Positions 21,361 to 33,794 of a stretch of DNA of 64,000 nt are shown one piece after another (within the stretch, counting starts at the first letter, position 1; every line of letters starts with the position of its first letter). Location: assembly GCA_029706075.1 (NCBI GenBank), contig JAINUG010000130.1, positions 1,840,383 through 1,904,382 of the forward strand. Direction: 5' to 3'. Origin of the DNA: Aldrovandia affinis. Its lineage: Eukaryota > Chordata > Actinopteri > Notacanthiformes > Halosauridae. A program made the position numbers and the translations under genes. The notes below the pieces were generated by a model that did not search any database, had not been told where the DNA came from, and saw only the letters and a program-made list of their open reading frames with translations.

Positions 21361-24139
21361 GTACGGTACCTGGGAACCTCCTGCGTAGAAACGTAGCCAG
21401 GCTGGGGAGACGGCAGCCGTAGCTGCGCTCGAGTCTTCTGAAGGGGAACTGGATATCATTGCAATTTATTAGCAAGGCAGACGAACAAAAATTAGATTAG
21501 TTTTTCTGCAGTTGTTTAAAGCTGCCAGTTCGCAACGTTGTTACGGCGAGTTCTGAATCATGGCCAACACACAGTGTAATGTGAGGGCAGATTAATTTTG
21601 ATGAGGTTGAATTATAGTATTGTCAAATCAATATGCCATTGTGTATGCATATTTTGTCAGCCTTTAATGGTCCGTTGTAAAATATTATAGAGAAAGATTT
21701 ATGAAAGTGACCCTTTGTTTAAGCAATTATGGATAATCGTTCAAGCAGACTAATGGTAGATAATATAAGTAATTGCACATCTTTGCGCTATGTAATATAC
21801 AATAGGGCTCTGCTGTGTTGCAGCCCGAGCTTGCTGTAAATGACTTTAGAATCTATCGTCTTCAAGTCCAGCCTCTCGACTTGTTCCATCTCATTAGAAT
21901 CGTGTTATTACCTGGGGACGGTTCTGACACACTGTGCAGAAGGTGTAGACCTATAACGTGCCCTCAGGGAAATTATTCAGCGGACGCATCTGACCACGGA
22001 CTCCTCGAAACCGCAGACGGCGCTCACTTGCAGCCGCAACTCTTTGTGTCGGCGCGCCAGTTCCGCACACACCACTGTTTTAATTACTGCGTTTCCGATT
22101 CGGTTTCCCCCCACCCCCCCCCCCGGCTGTTCCCGCTGTTCACGGGGGAGAGATTTCGATGCATTCGTTGTGCTTAGCATTCCACTGATTTTTAAACGTT
22201 GTAGGAAGAACACAGCTACACGATAGAAGAGTTTTGGTGCAGGCACTGAAAAAAAAGGACATTAGAAGGCAGTCAAATATATGAATTATTTATCGCAGGA
22301 CTGACATTTTCTAAGCGAAATGGTGCTCATTTGATGGTCGACACAAGCCCAACCCCGTCTCCCACTAGATTAGGCTAATTAAAAAACGCTCGGTTAATTG
22401 CGCCTGCAATTTCGCCTCTACGCAGGCGGGTTGTCTTTGGGGATTTTGAATAACAGGCCGTCAGCGGGAGAAATGCGTGCCATTGTCTGCCGCTATGTCA
22501 CGCCGCGCTCCTGCAGGAAGTAAACAGTTTTTCCTCCTCTGAGGAAGTGCCACGACAAACCTTTATGAAGAGGTGATGTCATCAGGTTGGCAAAAAAAGG
22601 TTTTTTTCTTTCGGCTCTTTGTCTTCTCTGCTCTCGCACTCGGAGGTGTTAGCGTGAACAGCCGTTATGGAGGGAAATCGAGGCTCTCGCATTCAACTGT
22701 GTTGTGCCTCGGAACGCTTGAACAGACGTGAAAAACATTATACTTGAACATTCTTTGCTGATACCTGTGACGGGAGTTTGCAGTATTGTCCTGTACAGGT
22801 GGGGTGTCAGCAGGAAACCAGTCCAAATAAGGCTTCGCACATTTAGTCTCATTGCATTGTTTTGGAATTGGATGGTCAGAGTCGTATGTTAAAATGGGAT
22901 GGTTAATCGTTAAAAAAAAACGTGAAGTAGTCTGGAAAGGTGAAGCATTACGTACCAGTTCCAAGCACCTTCATTGAAAGACACTCCATCAGAAAATCCA
23001 TGAGCTACATTCCACTTCATGGTCTTACTTGTAGATAACTGTGCTTTGATCAATGCCCGATCAATGTAGCTTTTCCCTATTACCAGATGCACAATGGATC
23101 AATTAAACTGCAGTAAAGGACATCTGTTACTTAAAGGGCAATGAGGGCTATTTACGGAAAATATGAAAATGTTTTTGTTTACATTACAATGAAATAATAA
23201 GCATACCTAAAAGGAGCTTCAAATACATTTGAAATACATACGTTTTCTGAATGACGTCAACATGTATTTGAAAATAAGTCCCAGGGACTTTCCCTTGCTT
23301 GTATTTTCAAATAGAAACACCCTAGGTATCTGTTGGTTGTAAGTATATCTTTTTCATTTAGGGGGTACATACTTTATATACAGTAGCTCCGAATTCCAAC
23401 TAAACAGTGTCTACATTGGTTGTATATGCCACGGTGCCTTCTCAAAATAATAAACCATGGGCAGATTTCCTGAGTGCCACCAACCCATTTATCCAAACAC
23501 ATCGCCCACTTGATCAACGTACGCAAAGCATCATGTGACTATGCGTGAAGGTGCCTTCCTTTTAGCCTATACCATTCCTCCAAAAGGGTTGTTTTCAAGA
23601 TGATGCATTCTGTCCGGCTCGCTCCTCGTATCAATGCAACAAGAGGTGGCATACGCTCATCACTCATTCAGCTTCTGTTTTTCCCAAGGCCTTACGATTC
23701 TGGAAACAGTTTCTGAATAACAGCTAGGGGAGGAACACATGTAGCAGTTCAATCGAGGCCATCTGCATCGCACCACCCGATTGCTCATCCTGCTACTCCT
23801 ACACCGAGCATGCTAGAGTCGAATGCCTCATCTGTAAAGGGAGAGCTATCACTATGTTTATTCAGCACCATATGTCCATGTTACTCAACAATATATACAT
23901 TTGTGCTCCAAAAAAACATAAAAATATCAGCAAACAAGCAGTGGGAGACTGTAGGACGATATCTGAAGTGCATACTGTGCAGCACCTAACTGTGATTACG
24001 AAACATATAAACTTAGAGCGCTGTATATGTACTGGGTACATTTAGGCGTTTTATACGAAGAGTACACTTGAAAAGGTTAAGAAGCAGAGGGTCAAGTCCA
24101 GGTGAACTTGTGACCTTTAAATCTCGTAAAAAAGTGTCT

Positions 24140-24480
24140 AATTAGTGAACACACTGGGAATCGGTTTGTGCGAGTGGACGCTTGACGCAGAGGAATAACA
24201 GATAACAATGGGGACCCGAACGTTTCCGCTGCAAATTTGCCGGGCTGTCGGACCAAGACCTTTCCCGTTATCCTGGGTGCCGGAGCGCTCTGTTCGCGGG
24301 AAAGATGGCGCTAAGGTCACCCTTCGCCGTCGGGAGGTGGCTGGACATTCATAATTCATGGAGATCTCGACCTGCATTTTCTTCAAGGCGAGCGATGGTT
24401 CTCTCTCCGTCCGCCTGGGGGACTGTCCCGGCACTCGGGTCCCGTTGTGGAAGGGGTCACGTGGGCGATCTGGCGAGTGT
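24140..24480. promoter_or_regulatory. CpG-rich patch in intron 1, possible internal promoter
   Basis: About 18 CG dinucleotides occur between roughly 24160 and 24335. AAGATGGCGCT at 24302 is close to the YY1 consensus often found just downstream of TATA-less starts. A CACGTG E-box lies at about 24459. It is 3 kb inside intron 1, a usual place for alternative first exons. No open frame nearby resembles a KLHL protein. A transcript start here is inference. Confidence 0.4.
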
Positions 24481-26545
24481 GCCCCTCAGCAATAAAAGCC
24501 CCCGTGTTTTTTCTCTCTCCTTTCCGAATCAATAGCTTTCACTTTGACTGGAGACCACTGTATATACACGATGCGTAGCAGGCAACAAATCAACCCACGC
24601 TAGAAAGGCCTAATGCCTGCCGCCTCCGGGAGGTGTGAAGCCGAGGTCCTCCTACATCATTAACCCTGCGGTAACTGCTCTCGGTATTCCACTCCAGGCA
24701 CAGTCTTTAACCTCTGACCCCACGCCCAAGCCTCCACGACAGCTCTGCTGCTCGATACGTTCTCTTCCGGTCCATCCCCTCGACTACGGATACGCGGAGC
24801 GGCTTCAGTTCACTCTCACTTTTGTGCTGCCGGCATTAACATTATTGATTGTTATCGGCTTGTGAACTTGATGCAGGGATACAGCAGGGTTCTTAAATAA
24901 AGAAAAATAATACTGTGATCAGCATGAATCCTGGATGGGTGATTACCTTCATAAGCGACAGCTATTGCATTCCCCCTGCATTTAATCAATTAATATGCCA
25001 GTATTGGATTGCCTCTGACAATGCAGCACCTCTGTCTCTTTTACTGATATCAAATGAGCAAACAAACAGTTCACTCAAACAGATGCTCTCTGGATCCTGT
25101 CGGCTCCCCTGCTGAATGCAAGTATGCAAATTGTGAATTCTTCGGCGATGGCTCATTGAAATCCTGGCAAAAAAACAACAAATCATATTTATATGCATCT
25201 CTTCGCCTTTCAAATTGGCTTTTGCAAATTCAGGAGATTTTTTGAGATCTTGCCCTGATAGATTGTGGATTGAGGCAGTGTTGGAGTCAGGTTTTAATTT
25301 AAATCAGCCCCCCCCAAAGCGGAAGTTAAACGCATCTTCTGAGCCGAGCTGTAGACTGCACCTCTCCTCAGACAGTGTGATATATTTATCACACCATGTG
25401 CATCAGGTCCCACAATGCACTGTTTTATCATCTGGGAGGGAAAAAACATCCATTCGGTCGTATGAGGAAATAAGCTGACAGTGAAATGTATTTTCTGGCA
25501 TCTGCCTGCCATTTTTTTCCCTTTGAGGCTGAAAGCCAGTTGAAGAACGAAGCCGCGGTACATTGATAAATCCGTCTGTTATCTCAACAAAGCCAGTTTT
25601 AAACACAAAAGCCTGAGTTAACATATTTTTTTTCCCGTGATCGCAGAAAAATGAATTCGATTTCTGGAAATAGCCTTTTTTCTTTTTTTCTCTTTGCTTC
25701 CCTCCACGAAATCTGAGACTGAAGTATTTGCTCCAGAGGCGAAGAAAGACAGAAACGGTTCCAATGTTACGAGGAAATTGAGAGGCTAAACTAGCTAATG
25801 GTTTAAAGTAGGGTAAAAACCACAACAAACAATGTTCTAAATGGCTTTAGTGATTCGTAGCTTTACAGCGCTAATAACTTGTTTCACTCCCCTCAAGGGT
25901 TCAGACTAAACTTTTGTCTTTCATTTACATTATGTCGTTTTAAATATTTATGCTCACCTCAGAATAATGTCTGCTTATCTGTGATTTTTTTTGTCAGTTC
26001 TGATGTAAGAATTGAATAAAGGAGCATAAAAAAGCCATCAGAAAGGTGATGTCTGGTGGCGTTTGTGCTCACACGCAGTGAATCTGAAAGCCAGCAATCT
26101 GCTTTGCATAATTCCAAGCTGTTCATATAAATATGAAACATTTTCAATGTATTTTCACAGAGAGGGAAAAAAGCGAATGAACGGGATAATCTTTTTGTGA
26201 CAGCATTAATTTGACGCATCCATACATCAACTCAGGAGCAAGCATTTTCACATGAATAGCTGATGAACAGCATCTTAAGGTCCTTAACTGGAACACTTTG
26301 ACTTAGTCCGATCTCCTTGTTTTCCCATTAACTTAGTTAATAATCCCTTAGACTGAGAGCATGGCCAAATGTACCCTACAAGTGCATGTTCCTAAAGAGT
26401 AGGCTGCTCATTCTCATGGTTCCCCTAAGATGATCATGATGCTCCACTAAATCGACACATTGTTTAAAACTGGAACGTGAGCAGTTGGGTTTAGTGCTCT
26501 GCAAATTTCAAGAACACAAGACTTTAAAATTCCTTGAAAAGACAC

Positions 26546-26747
26546 ATTACATTACAGACATTTAGCAGACACTCTTATCCAGAGCGACTTACAGTTTACA
26601 ATTCAGTTATACAGCTGGATATTAACTGAAGCAATTCAGGTTAAGTACCTTGCTCAAGGGTACAACGGCAGTGTCCCACTTGGGGATTGAACCTGCAACC
26701 TTAATGTTACAAGCCCAGTTCCCTAACCATTATACCACACTGCCTGC
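26546..26747 (-). mobile_element. tRNA-derived SINE
   Basis: Read on the minus strand, the head is AGTGTGGTATAATGGTTAGG (A-box region), then GGTTGCAGGTTCAATCCCC (B box), a CCTTGAGCAAGGTACTTAACC core, CTTCAGTTAATATCCAGCTG, and a tail TAAGTCGCTCTGGATAAGAG. This is a full-length copy of a SINE family common in fish. The same family appears at 14238, 30500, 37605, 40037 and probably 40801. Confidence 0.88.
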
Positions 26748-28674
26748 CTTTTCCGTGCCTTACCACACTATCGGGGTCATCTTTGCTTCAGTTGAAAGGT
26801 GTCCTCCCCCGACCCTGCTGGTACCAATAAGCCTTTTTGGTGCCGCCTTCAATACTACCTTGCAGGTGGTTCATTGCTCTCTCCAGGTGGTAATTATGCA
26901 CTAGCTCTGATTGTGAAATAGTTACCTAGCTATAAATCTATTGGATGTTACATTCCAATTGTTCAATCAAACAAGGAAGGAAGGAAGGTTTTCCCAGGAC
27001 ACTGGCAGAATGAACATCAGTCCAAGCTCAATGGCAAGCTTTGTCAAATCACATTAATCATTAGGTTGGCACTATCGCTCACTGCCTAGCTCCATCTTTA
27101 GTGTTGCATCAAACTGCAGTCAGGGTAATGTGTGATCTGTGATCACCTGCTCTAACTTTCCAATTGGATTTGATTTCCCAGTGGTGATGGTTCATTAAAA
27201 ACCTGTAAAGCAGCCAGAGCCGACCATCCTGCGTAATGAATAAAATATTTTTGGAAATAAATTAATTTGACTTTAGCTTAATAACACCGTCGCCATAGCA
27301 ATGGGAGAAAAAAAAAGGTGGCAGCACTATGTTTGGTATCTATCTTTCCATCTCCTGCATTATCACTGTACGCTCTCTCAGCCACAGTCCTCATGCATAA
27401 TGCAGTATTAGTTGATTAAATATCCAGGTTTCCATTTTCAGCAGCATTTTTCTTTTCTTGGAACAGAGTGAGAGAACGAGTGATGGAGAGGAGGAGGAGA
27501 GAGTGTTATATGTTAATACTGAGAGGGGTTGGACCAGCGTGTGAGCGAGCGAGTGTAAAGGCATAGTCTTACTCACCCTTTGCTTCCCTTTTGTGCTACC
27601 ACTCCGATGCACTGCTCCGATTCAAATGAGGTTCATACCACAAACAAAAATAGCACTCTAAACCTTGCTCATAGCCATTAGATTTAAAAAGGGTACAATC
27701 AAGGTAATTTACAAAATTTAATATTTTACTGCAGTATTCTTCCGGAGGATTTGAAACACTGATGTGATATCATATTTGGGGGAAACAGGGAAGAGAATGA
27801 TTTTAGCTTTTTGTTTGACCCTCTCTTTCCTCTGTTACCAACCCGTAAGTTCTTACTGAAGTCAGGAATACACACTCTCAGTAAAAAATATGCTCTTGTA
27901 AAAGAAACAAGCTAGGCTGTAGAACACCTAAAAAAGTAAAATTGAAGAAGGTACACAACCACATTTTAAAAAGCAGAACTGCGCATCTGAGGCAAAAAGA
28001 TCCACTTTATGAAATCATTATAATATACAATTATTATTTTCACTTACAGACAGGCCACCTAGTCAAAACAAAGCTACTCAGCAAAATGTTAACTGAAGGA
28101 GTGCTCCTACTTTGATAAACTACATTTTATTCCATGTTTAACTCATATAAATACTTGAATTAATACTGAACATTTCGCTCTGTATGCAGTTCTGTATTTC
28201 ACCTGCACTAATACATGTCTAACCACATTGGAATGAAGGGCCATGGTTGACTGGTCGAGGAGCACAGACATTGAAAACATGCATTTAAAGGTATACCATG
28301 TGATTTTACATCATTGCTCACTGGTGGGGCGACTCGCATACAAACTGCAATCCAGCCATTAGCCACACCAACCTCCAGTGCTAATTGTTCCTGTCCATCA
28401 CCCAGTTTATGTGAGAAGAAGAAAAAGAAAAAAAAGAGCTAAAAATAATTTCGAGATAGCAAGAACTGAAAGTGGCTAACTGATGGAACCTAAAACCATG
28501 ATTTCGCAAGATAGCAGAGGCTGAGCTGAAAGTGGCTCTTTTGGATCACTAGGAAAAGAATCAAATATATTTACGCATTAACTATGTTTCTATCTGATAT
28601 TCTTCGGTCACAGAAAATGTCCAAAGAACAATGGTTATCACTGAGGTAAGATCAGAAAGTAGTCCAGTGTAAGA

Positions 28675-29340
28675 ATTTAGGTAAGAGCTGACTACCCACC
28701 TATAATAGCCCCCGGAGCCAGCTCCAGTTCCTTGTGTACTCCGAGGCGTCATAGATCACCAACAGAGAGGTCTGTAGTGATCCAAGAGTTCACATAACCG
28801 TGGTTATAGTGATAATGATTGTTATGTTTCACTTGCTTGAATCACTACAGCTTGGCATCTCCCTAAACCAAATCATTTCCATAAGCCACACCATGGCCAG
28901 GTTTTAAGAGCTACACCCGAATGGGCTAAATCACAATGATCAAGCACCTTTGTGTCACCATCACTCACAGGGAAGTGAGAGGCTATCCCAAGAGCTGCTA
29001 AGCACACCACAGTTGAAGTAGCCACATTAACACAATAGTACCTGGTAAATGTGCTGGAAGATGCTCGACTGACAGCAGCACATATGTTGCTTTTGAGAAG
29101 AGCCCATGCCAACAAGCTGATGTGAAAATGTCCGCAATCCAACACGACAGTCTCTGCTTTGAAACGCGCAGACCCAGAGCTCCATCGCCGTACCGGGTGA
29201 ACAGCTGGTCAGTCTGCATATTAGACAGATCCACGTGACATACACGTCCAGCACAGTAACAGGAAGCAGAATGTGCTTTAGAAATATCCACCCCAGTGGG
29301 GGGGGAGAAGGCGGTCAAGAGAGGGTCCCGATTTACATGC
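28675..29340 (-). mobile_element. DIRS-like retrotransposon, 3' fragment
   Basis: The minus strand carries a decayed tyrosine recombinase frame (28873-29320), followed downstream by a GC-richer segment of the kind seen at the 3' end of DIRS elements. The boundaries are approximate. No reverse transcriptase part is present in the window, so this is a truncated relic. Confidence 0.65.
28873..29320 (-). pseudogene. DIRS-like tyrosine recombinase, frameshifted remnant
   Basis: In one frame the minus strand reads TDQLFTRYGDGALGLRVSKQ and then RLSCWIADIFTSA. In another frame further on it reads ICAAVSRASSSTFTRYY. From memory of fish DIRS1 proteins, these match the TDQLF...VSKQRLSxWIVDAI and ICAAAxWASPSTFxRFY regions before and around the catalytic tyrosine. 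The two parts are out of frame with each other, and the His-Ser-Thr-Arg motif between them is not intact. These elements integrate with a tyrosine recombinase instead of a DDE integrase. This copy is dead. Confidence 0.65.
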
Positions 29341-29462
29341 TGAACAGGCAGGACCTTGGGTGGGAATAAGGGTTAGGGCAGAGAGACACACTCATCCTAT
29401 CCCATCCCCATCGCATACATTTAGCATTCACAGACAGTGTGTGAATCTCACCAACCCTCTTG

Positions 29463-29900
29463 TCGTGAATGCCCTGATGTTTACAGAGACTGGGCTCAAC
29501 GTTAAACCCAGATTATACTTGATCCGACATCCACGGTGTTCATGGTCACAAACGGCAAGCTAGGTCTCTGTAAATGTCAGGGCATTCATGGTCCTTGCGC
29601 ACCAATGAGTGGAGTGCATTGTTAAACTCCAGGACAATAGGTGGCGGTATAGGTAATTTGTGAAGAAAGCAATGTAAACTACTGGAAACCACCTAGTCAA
29701 CCAATCATAATTTGTGTATTTAACGTGGCCTCCGCGGCTCCCTATGGATTGTTTCCAAATTTGAGAGGTCCACGGCACGGCATGCGGACCACGATTTTGA
29801 CCAATGTGCATCATTTTGGCTGCAGTCGCATCATTTTGTCCGCGTGGCCTCCGCACCATGCATGACTGATCGTACACAACCCGGGCTTTTGTGATTGCGA
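29463..29900. repeat. CpG-rich inverted-repeat segment, possible Harbinger/ISL2EU-type relic
   Basis: TGAATGCCCTGATGTTTACA (29466 on) pairs with its complement at about 29564-29587, separated by some 75 bases. Downstream, GTGGCCTCCGC occurs twice (near 29727 and 29845), with many CG dinucleotides. Fish ISL2EU-type DNA transposons have similar CpG-rich ends, but I cannot confirm the family. The outer limits are not resolved. Confidence 0.35.
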
Positions 29901-30499
29901 ATGCGTTTCATGCAGGTATTTTCATTAAGTATAATTCGGCTTAACACCACCTCTTGTGCAGTGACATCGCTTAGTATATCTTTCACAGTGAAAGATTGAA
30001 AGTCTTAAAAGTATTATTATCGTGACTTAAATCAACAAAATATTGCACGTTTAAATTGAATCGTTATTATGAACATGCATACTCCAACAGAGACCCCCCT
30101 GAAGATTAACGTTTGGGTACTGACGCTTGGAATGTGTGTGGATGCTGTTGCAGTTTCCATTCTGACGGATTTGATTTCTTCACATGGATTTCTTCACAAG
30201 GAGAGAGATCTCCAACTTTTATTATTTTAATCATTTATTTTTTTCACATTGATTGTAAATTGATAGTGATTTTGATTGTGTCAAGTGTCTTACTGAAGTT
30301 TCTGACTGCCTAATAAATGCTGACTATTCTTTCATAAACATTTGGCTTATCACGGTTTTAATTCAAATCCTCCTTGATCAAACCTAATCCAGTCAAGTGT
30401 GTGAGATACTGAATTCATACACTGGTTGCACCTACATTACTTATTGATTACTTATGAATAATTTACAATAAGCAATATTGTAAAAGGAATAATGGAATA

Positions 30500-30648
30500 T
30501 TTTGGTTATGGAACTGGGCTTAAGGTTGCAGGTTCAATTCCCAGGTGGGGCACTGCTATTGTATCAGTGAGCAAGGAATTTAACCTGAATTGCTTAAGTC
30601 ACTCTCTTTGATGGAGGTTCTGGAAAATGTTGGACATGCTAATATGAA
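30500..30648 (+). mobile_element. tRNA-derived SINE, decayed at 3' end
   Basis: The head GGTTATGGAACTGGGCTTAA is followed by GGTTGCAGGTTCAATTCCC (B box), GGGGCACTGCTATTGTA and TGAGCAAGGAATTTAACCTG. The order is the same as in the copy at 26546, but the tail has decayed beyond clear recognition. Confidence 0.78.
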
Positions 30649-31814
30649 AGGGTAGATGCTTTTGCCTGAACCATGCAAAGAGTAACATCAAAATGAATAG
30701 ATGAGACATTTCCAAACAGGAAGACCAGACTTAAATAGATGTTTGAATTGTTAAAAACGTACATGTACATTAAATTATATAAGATATATTTTTCCAAATA
30801 TGCTGCAGGGCAGATGAAATCAAGCCATAATTCAGTTTAAATTATTCATTTGAGAATCTTAATTAATAAAACATTTCATTTGAATGAATGAATTCATTTT
30901 GGTTCATCAGTGGATACACACTGTGATCCCCAGTTCTCTCATATCAACTGTACTTTTAGCCATTTAAATCCTTAGCACCACGGTAGGTTAGCTGTGAACC
31001 CACCACAACTGGCCAAATTAGTTTGATAAATAGTGCTTTTTACCCTTGTGGAGGATAATGTAGTGAGATTATTCCAAATGTTGCTTTTTATGGGCTCCAT
31101 TTGTCCTGTATATATGTCGATAGTATATGTTCTGAATCCTCTTTGCTTGCTACATTAACTGCAGGCCAGTATTTTCTTTTCACTCATCAATAGTCAGTTT
31201 TATTTCTTTCCATTTCACACTGAAGCTATGTATTCACATTACAGGATAAAAAAATAAATATATATATATGTATATTTTTTAAACATTTTTATTGTTTTGA
31301 ACAAAGCATATACATTAAAGCTTCAACAGCATCTATAACTCTAACAAACAGGTCTCTACTATTATTATAACAATCAATCTATCAGATCAACAATTTATGA
31401 AGAAGAAAAAACAGCATAATTTGTCTATTTGACTTTAGACAAACATAATTTAAAACAACAAACATTGTGATAGCTGTATGACTTCATATACAAGTAACTG
31501 AATGTGTGATTCTGGTGTCTGGGGCATATTGGACAGTCACCTCTTCCAGGAGAAAGCTTGAGCCAAGCGTTCAGTGGGCTGGCTGAGCTGCCTCTTCTCT
31601 CACCTTCTCTGTGTCTCACTGAGACTGGTGGGTCTCAGTCACAGTTTGGCTCTTTGACCTTGCTCATTCACTAAACAAATGACTTATCGGGCATGCTGTA
31701 TATTTTCGACTGACCTTTTTTCAGCGTTCAGTGTCTTAACATGCTGTCCTTCTTTTCTCCTCATGTTCCAGGAGTTAAACCCAATCACCTATCATTTATA
31801 ATACAATAATAATA

Positions 31815-31962
31815 TATGCCATTTAGCAGACGCTTTTATCCAAAGCGACTTACAGTAGCGAATGCATACATTTTTCAGTATACGTGGTCCCAGTGGGAAT
31901 TGAACCCACAACCTAAGCATTGTCAACACCATGCTCTACCTACTGAGCCACACAGAACCACC
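31815..31962 (-). mobile_element. tRNA-derived SINE of a second family
   Basis: On the minus strand the head reads TGTGGCTCAGTAGGTAGAGC (A box), then TTGTGGGTTCAATTCCCAC (B box). After a short unrelated middle part comes the tail GTAAGTCGCTTTGGATAAAA followed by GCGTCTGCTAAATG. The tRNA head and middle differ from the family at 26546, but the tail is shared. This is not a working tRNA gene: the acceptor stem does not pair and extra sequence follows. Confidence 0.82.
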
Positions 31963-32897
31963 TTTATTTTTTAATATATTTTTTACCTTATTTATTTGAA
32001 TTTCCTCTGGAAAATGTCCACTGTGAAAAGCAATGCGACAACAGGTTTGTATATGGTATTATACAAAATAAAGATAGATTGATCCACCAATTGAATGGTA
32101 TTTCAGCAGTTTTTTTCCACATTAATTTTTATTTTTTTTTTTGCATCAAGGATTTTGTGATTTGGAAGGTCTGGGTCTTTTAGAGTACCAAGCACATGTA
32201 CACTCAAAGGGAATGAATCGTATGCAAACTGTACACCACCACAACTGAACCTGTGTGTGAGCACCACCAATAAGAGCACACTGTGACATGAGGCCTGGTG
32301 TGGAGGTATTTTTTTAATCTCTCAGACGAAGTCTCCACCAATCTCACCTCATCTGAAATTCAAGAAATTCGGTAATGGCTTTTTGTATGAGAAGTGCAGC
32401 AATCAGTAATTATACTGCCCACATAGCAGAACAAATGGCAATAAAAATGCGAGTTTAAAATGAAATAAGACTTTCAGAAAGTGTCTCCAGTGTTATGGAT
32501 ATTATTATGTGGCCTCTACTACAACAGTGTACAGATAATGACTTGTCATAAAATATGTCGACTACTGGATTTCACTGCACAGATATTTATAACACATTAA
32601 TAACTGATTTATTAATTACATATCTTAAGGGAAATGCATAACAATATCAATAAGAGCATATTATATAACTTTATCTGATCATATTGCTGAGCTGAATCAG
32701 ATTCCCATCTATGCCCATGCCATTTTTGGGGGAAAATGTAAAACAATGGCTGTGACATATCAATGTTATGAATTATGAACATTAAGTTGAGCAGATTTTT
32801 TTTTTGCTAGTCTGCCAAGGGGATACATTTCATAGAGGAATCTCAAAAATGGAAAAGAGCCACTCATAGTGAATCTTTCATGTCTTGTCTCAGACTT

Positions 32898-33480
32898 TTC
32901 TATAATTCAAATTCAATTCAAAAAGCTATTTTCCATTTCAGTTAAAAATGGAAAGTTGTCTTTGGCTCTATATATAGCTCAAATACATAAACACAGTAAA
33001 ACAGGCATCATAACAAATAACAATAAGTCAGACCGTACAACATTACAACACTAAAAAAACACATTGCATTACACCATTAAAAGACAGTTTAGTGCACACT
33101 TCAATTCTTTTTGTTTAAAACTGAGACTGCATTTGGGATAAAATACTTCTTGTAGGTGTTTTTCCTTACTTGTGGGACCCTATATCGCCGAAATAGTGGC
33201 AAGAGTTCAAATAAGCTGTGGAGTGGGTGGTTAGGGTCTTCAGTGAGTTGAATCCCAGTGATTTTGCTTGTCTGACTATCCTGGATAGTTTTGTTTTGCT
33301 TTTCACTGTTAAAAAGTTAAACCAGGAGACAATGTTAAAAGTAAGCACACTCTCAATGAGTGCCTTGTAGATTTGGGAGAGTGTCCCTCTTCGGATGTTA
33401 AAACTCTTGACCTTTCATAAAATAAATAGTCTCTGTTGGGCCCTTTTGTAGACATAGTCTGCATTGTCAAAGAAGGACAT
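32898..33480 (-). mobile_element. LINE 3' end (L2/Rex-like clade)
   Basis: A truncated non-LTR retrotransposon read on the minus strand: the last part of the reverse transcriptase frame, a stop at 33101-33103, and a 3' tail of AATTGAATTTGAA type near 32898-32915. It is 5'-truncated, as most LINE copies are. It gives no sign of recent activity, since the frame is broken. Confidence 0.75.
33101..33470 (-). pseudogene. LINE reverse transcriptase C-terminus, frameshifted
   Basis: The minus strand has ESVLTFNIVSWFNFLTVKSK in one frame, followed in another by LHSLFELLP, RRYRVP, KNTYKKYFIPNAV and LN before the stop. This is the conserved end of L2/Rex-type LINE proteins (usual pattern S.L.F.+..W......K..L.++V ... 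FELL..GRRYR.P ... KNSF.P.AV..LN). At least one frameshift separates the two parts. The clade is judged from memory of the pattern. Confidence 0.75.
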
Positions 33481-33794
33481 TGCTGACCATGATATATATT
33501 GCTTCATGATATAATTTTTAGTTCTTTATTTTATCAGCCGTAGGAATAATTTATTATGAGACATTCACATGTTGGCTTATATATGAAACTTGTCCTTTTG
33601 TTTTCATTCAAGGGTAGGGAAGATGTTCTTTTCTACTCCCCTGTGGTAATATGACCTTCACCTTTAGGTCTTTTTTCCGCCCTGAAATTCATAGTGTCAG
33701 ATTTATTGTAATTAGATTAATCTCTCTGTACTGCAGTGGACATATTGTAAGATAAGATAAGATAAGATATGTAAGAAGATATATATATATGTGT

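Noticed and set aside
23868..23890. A REST/NRSF binding site (TTCAGCACCATATGTCC)
   Set aside because: Only the left half-site fits; the right half does not match the consensus.
25403..25828. 141-codon minus-strand open frame
   Set aside because: No recognisable domain, no splice context and ordinary composition. Frames this long occur by chance in 64 kb read six ways.
31885..31960. A tRNA gene on the minus strand
   Set aside because: A and B boxes are present, but the acceptor stem does not pair and the sequence continues into a SINE tail.
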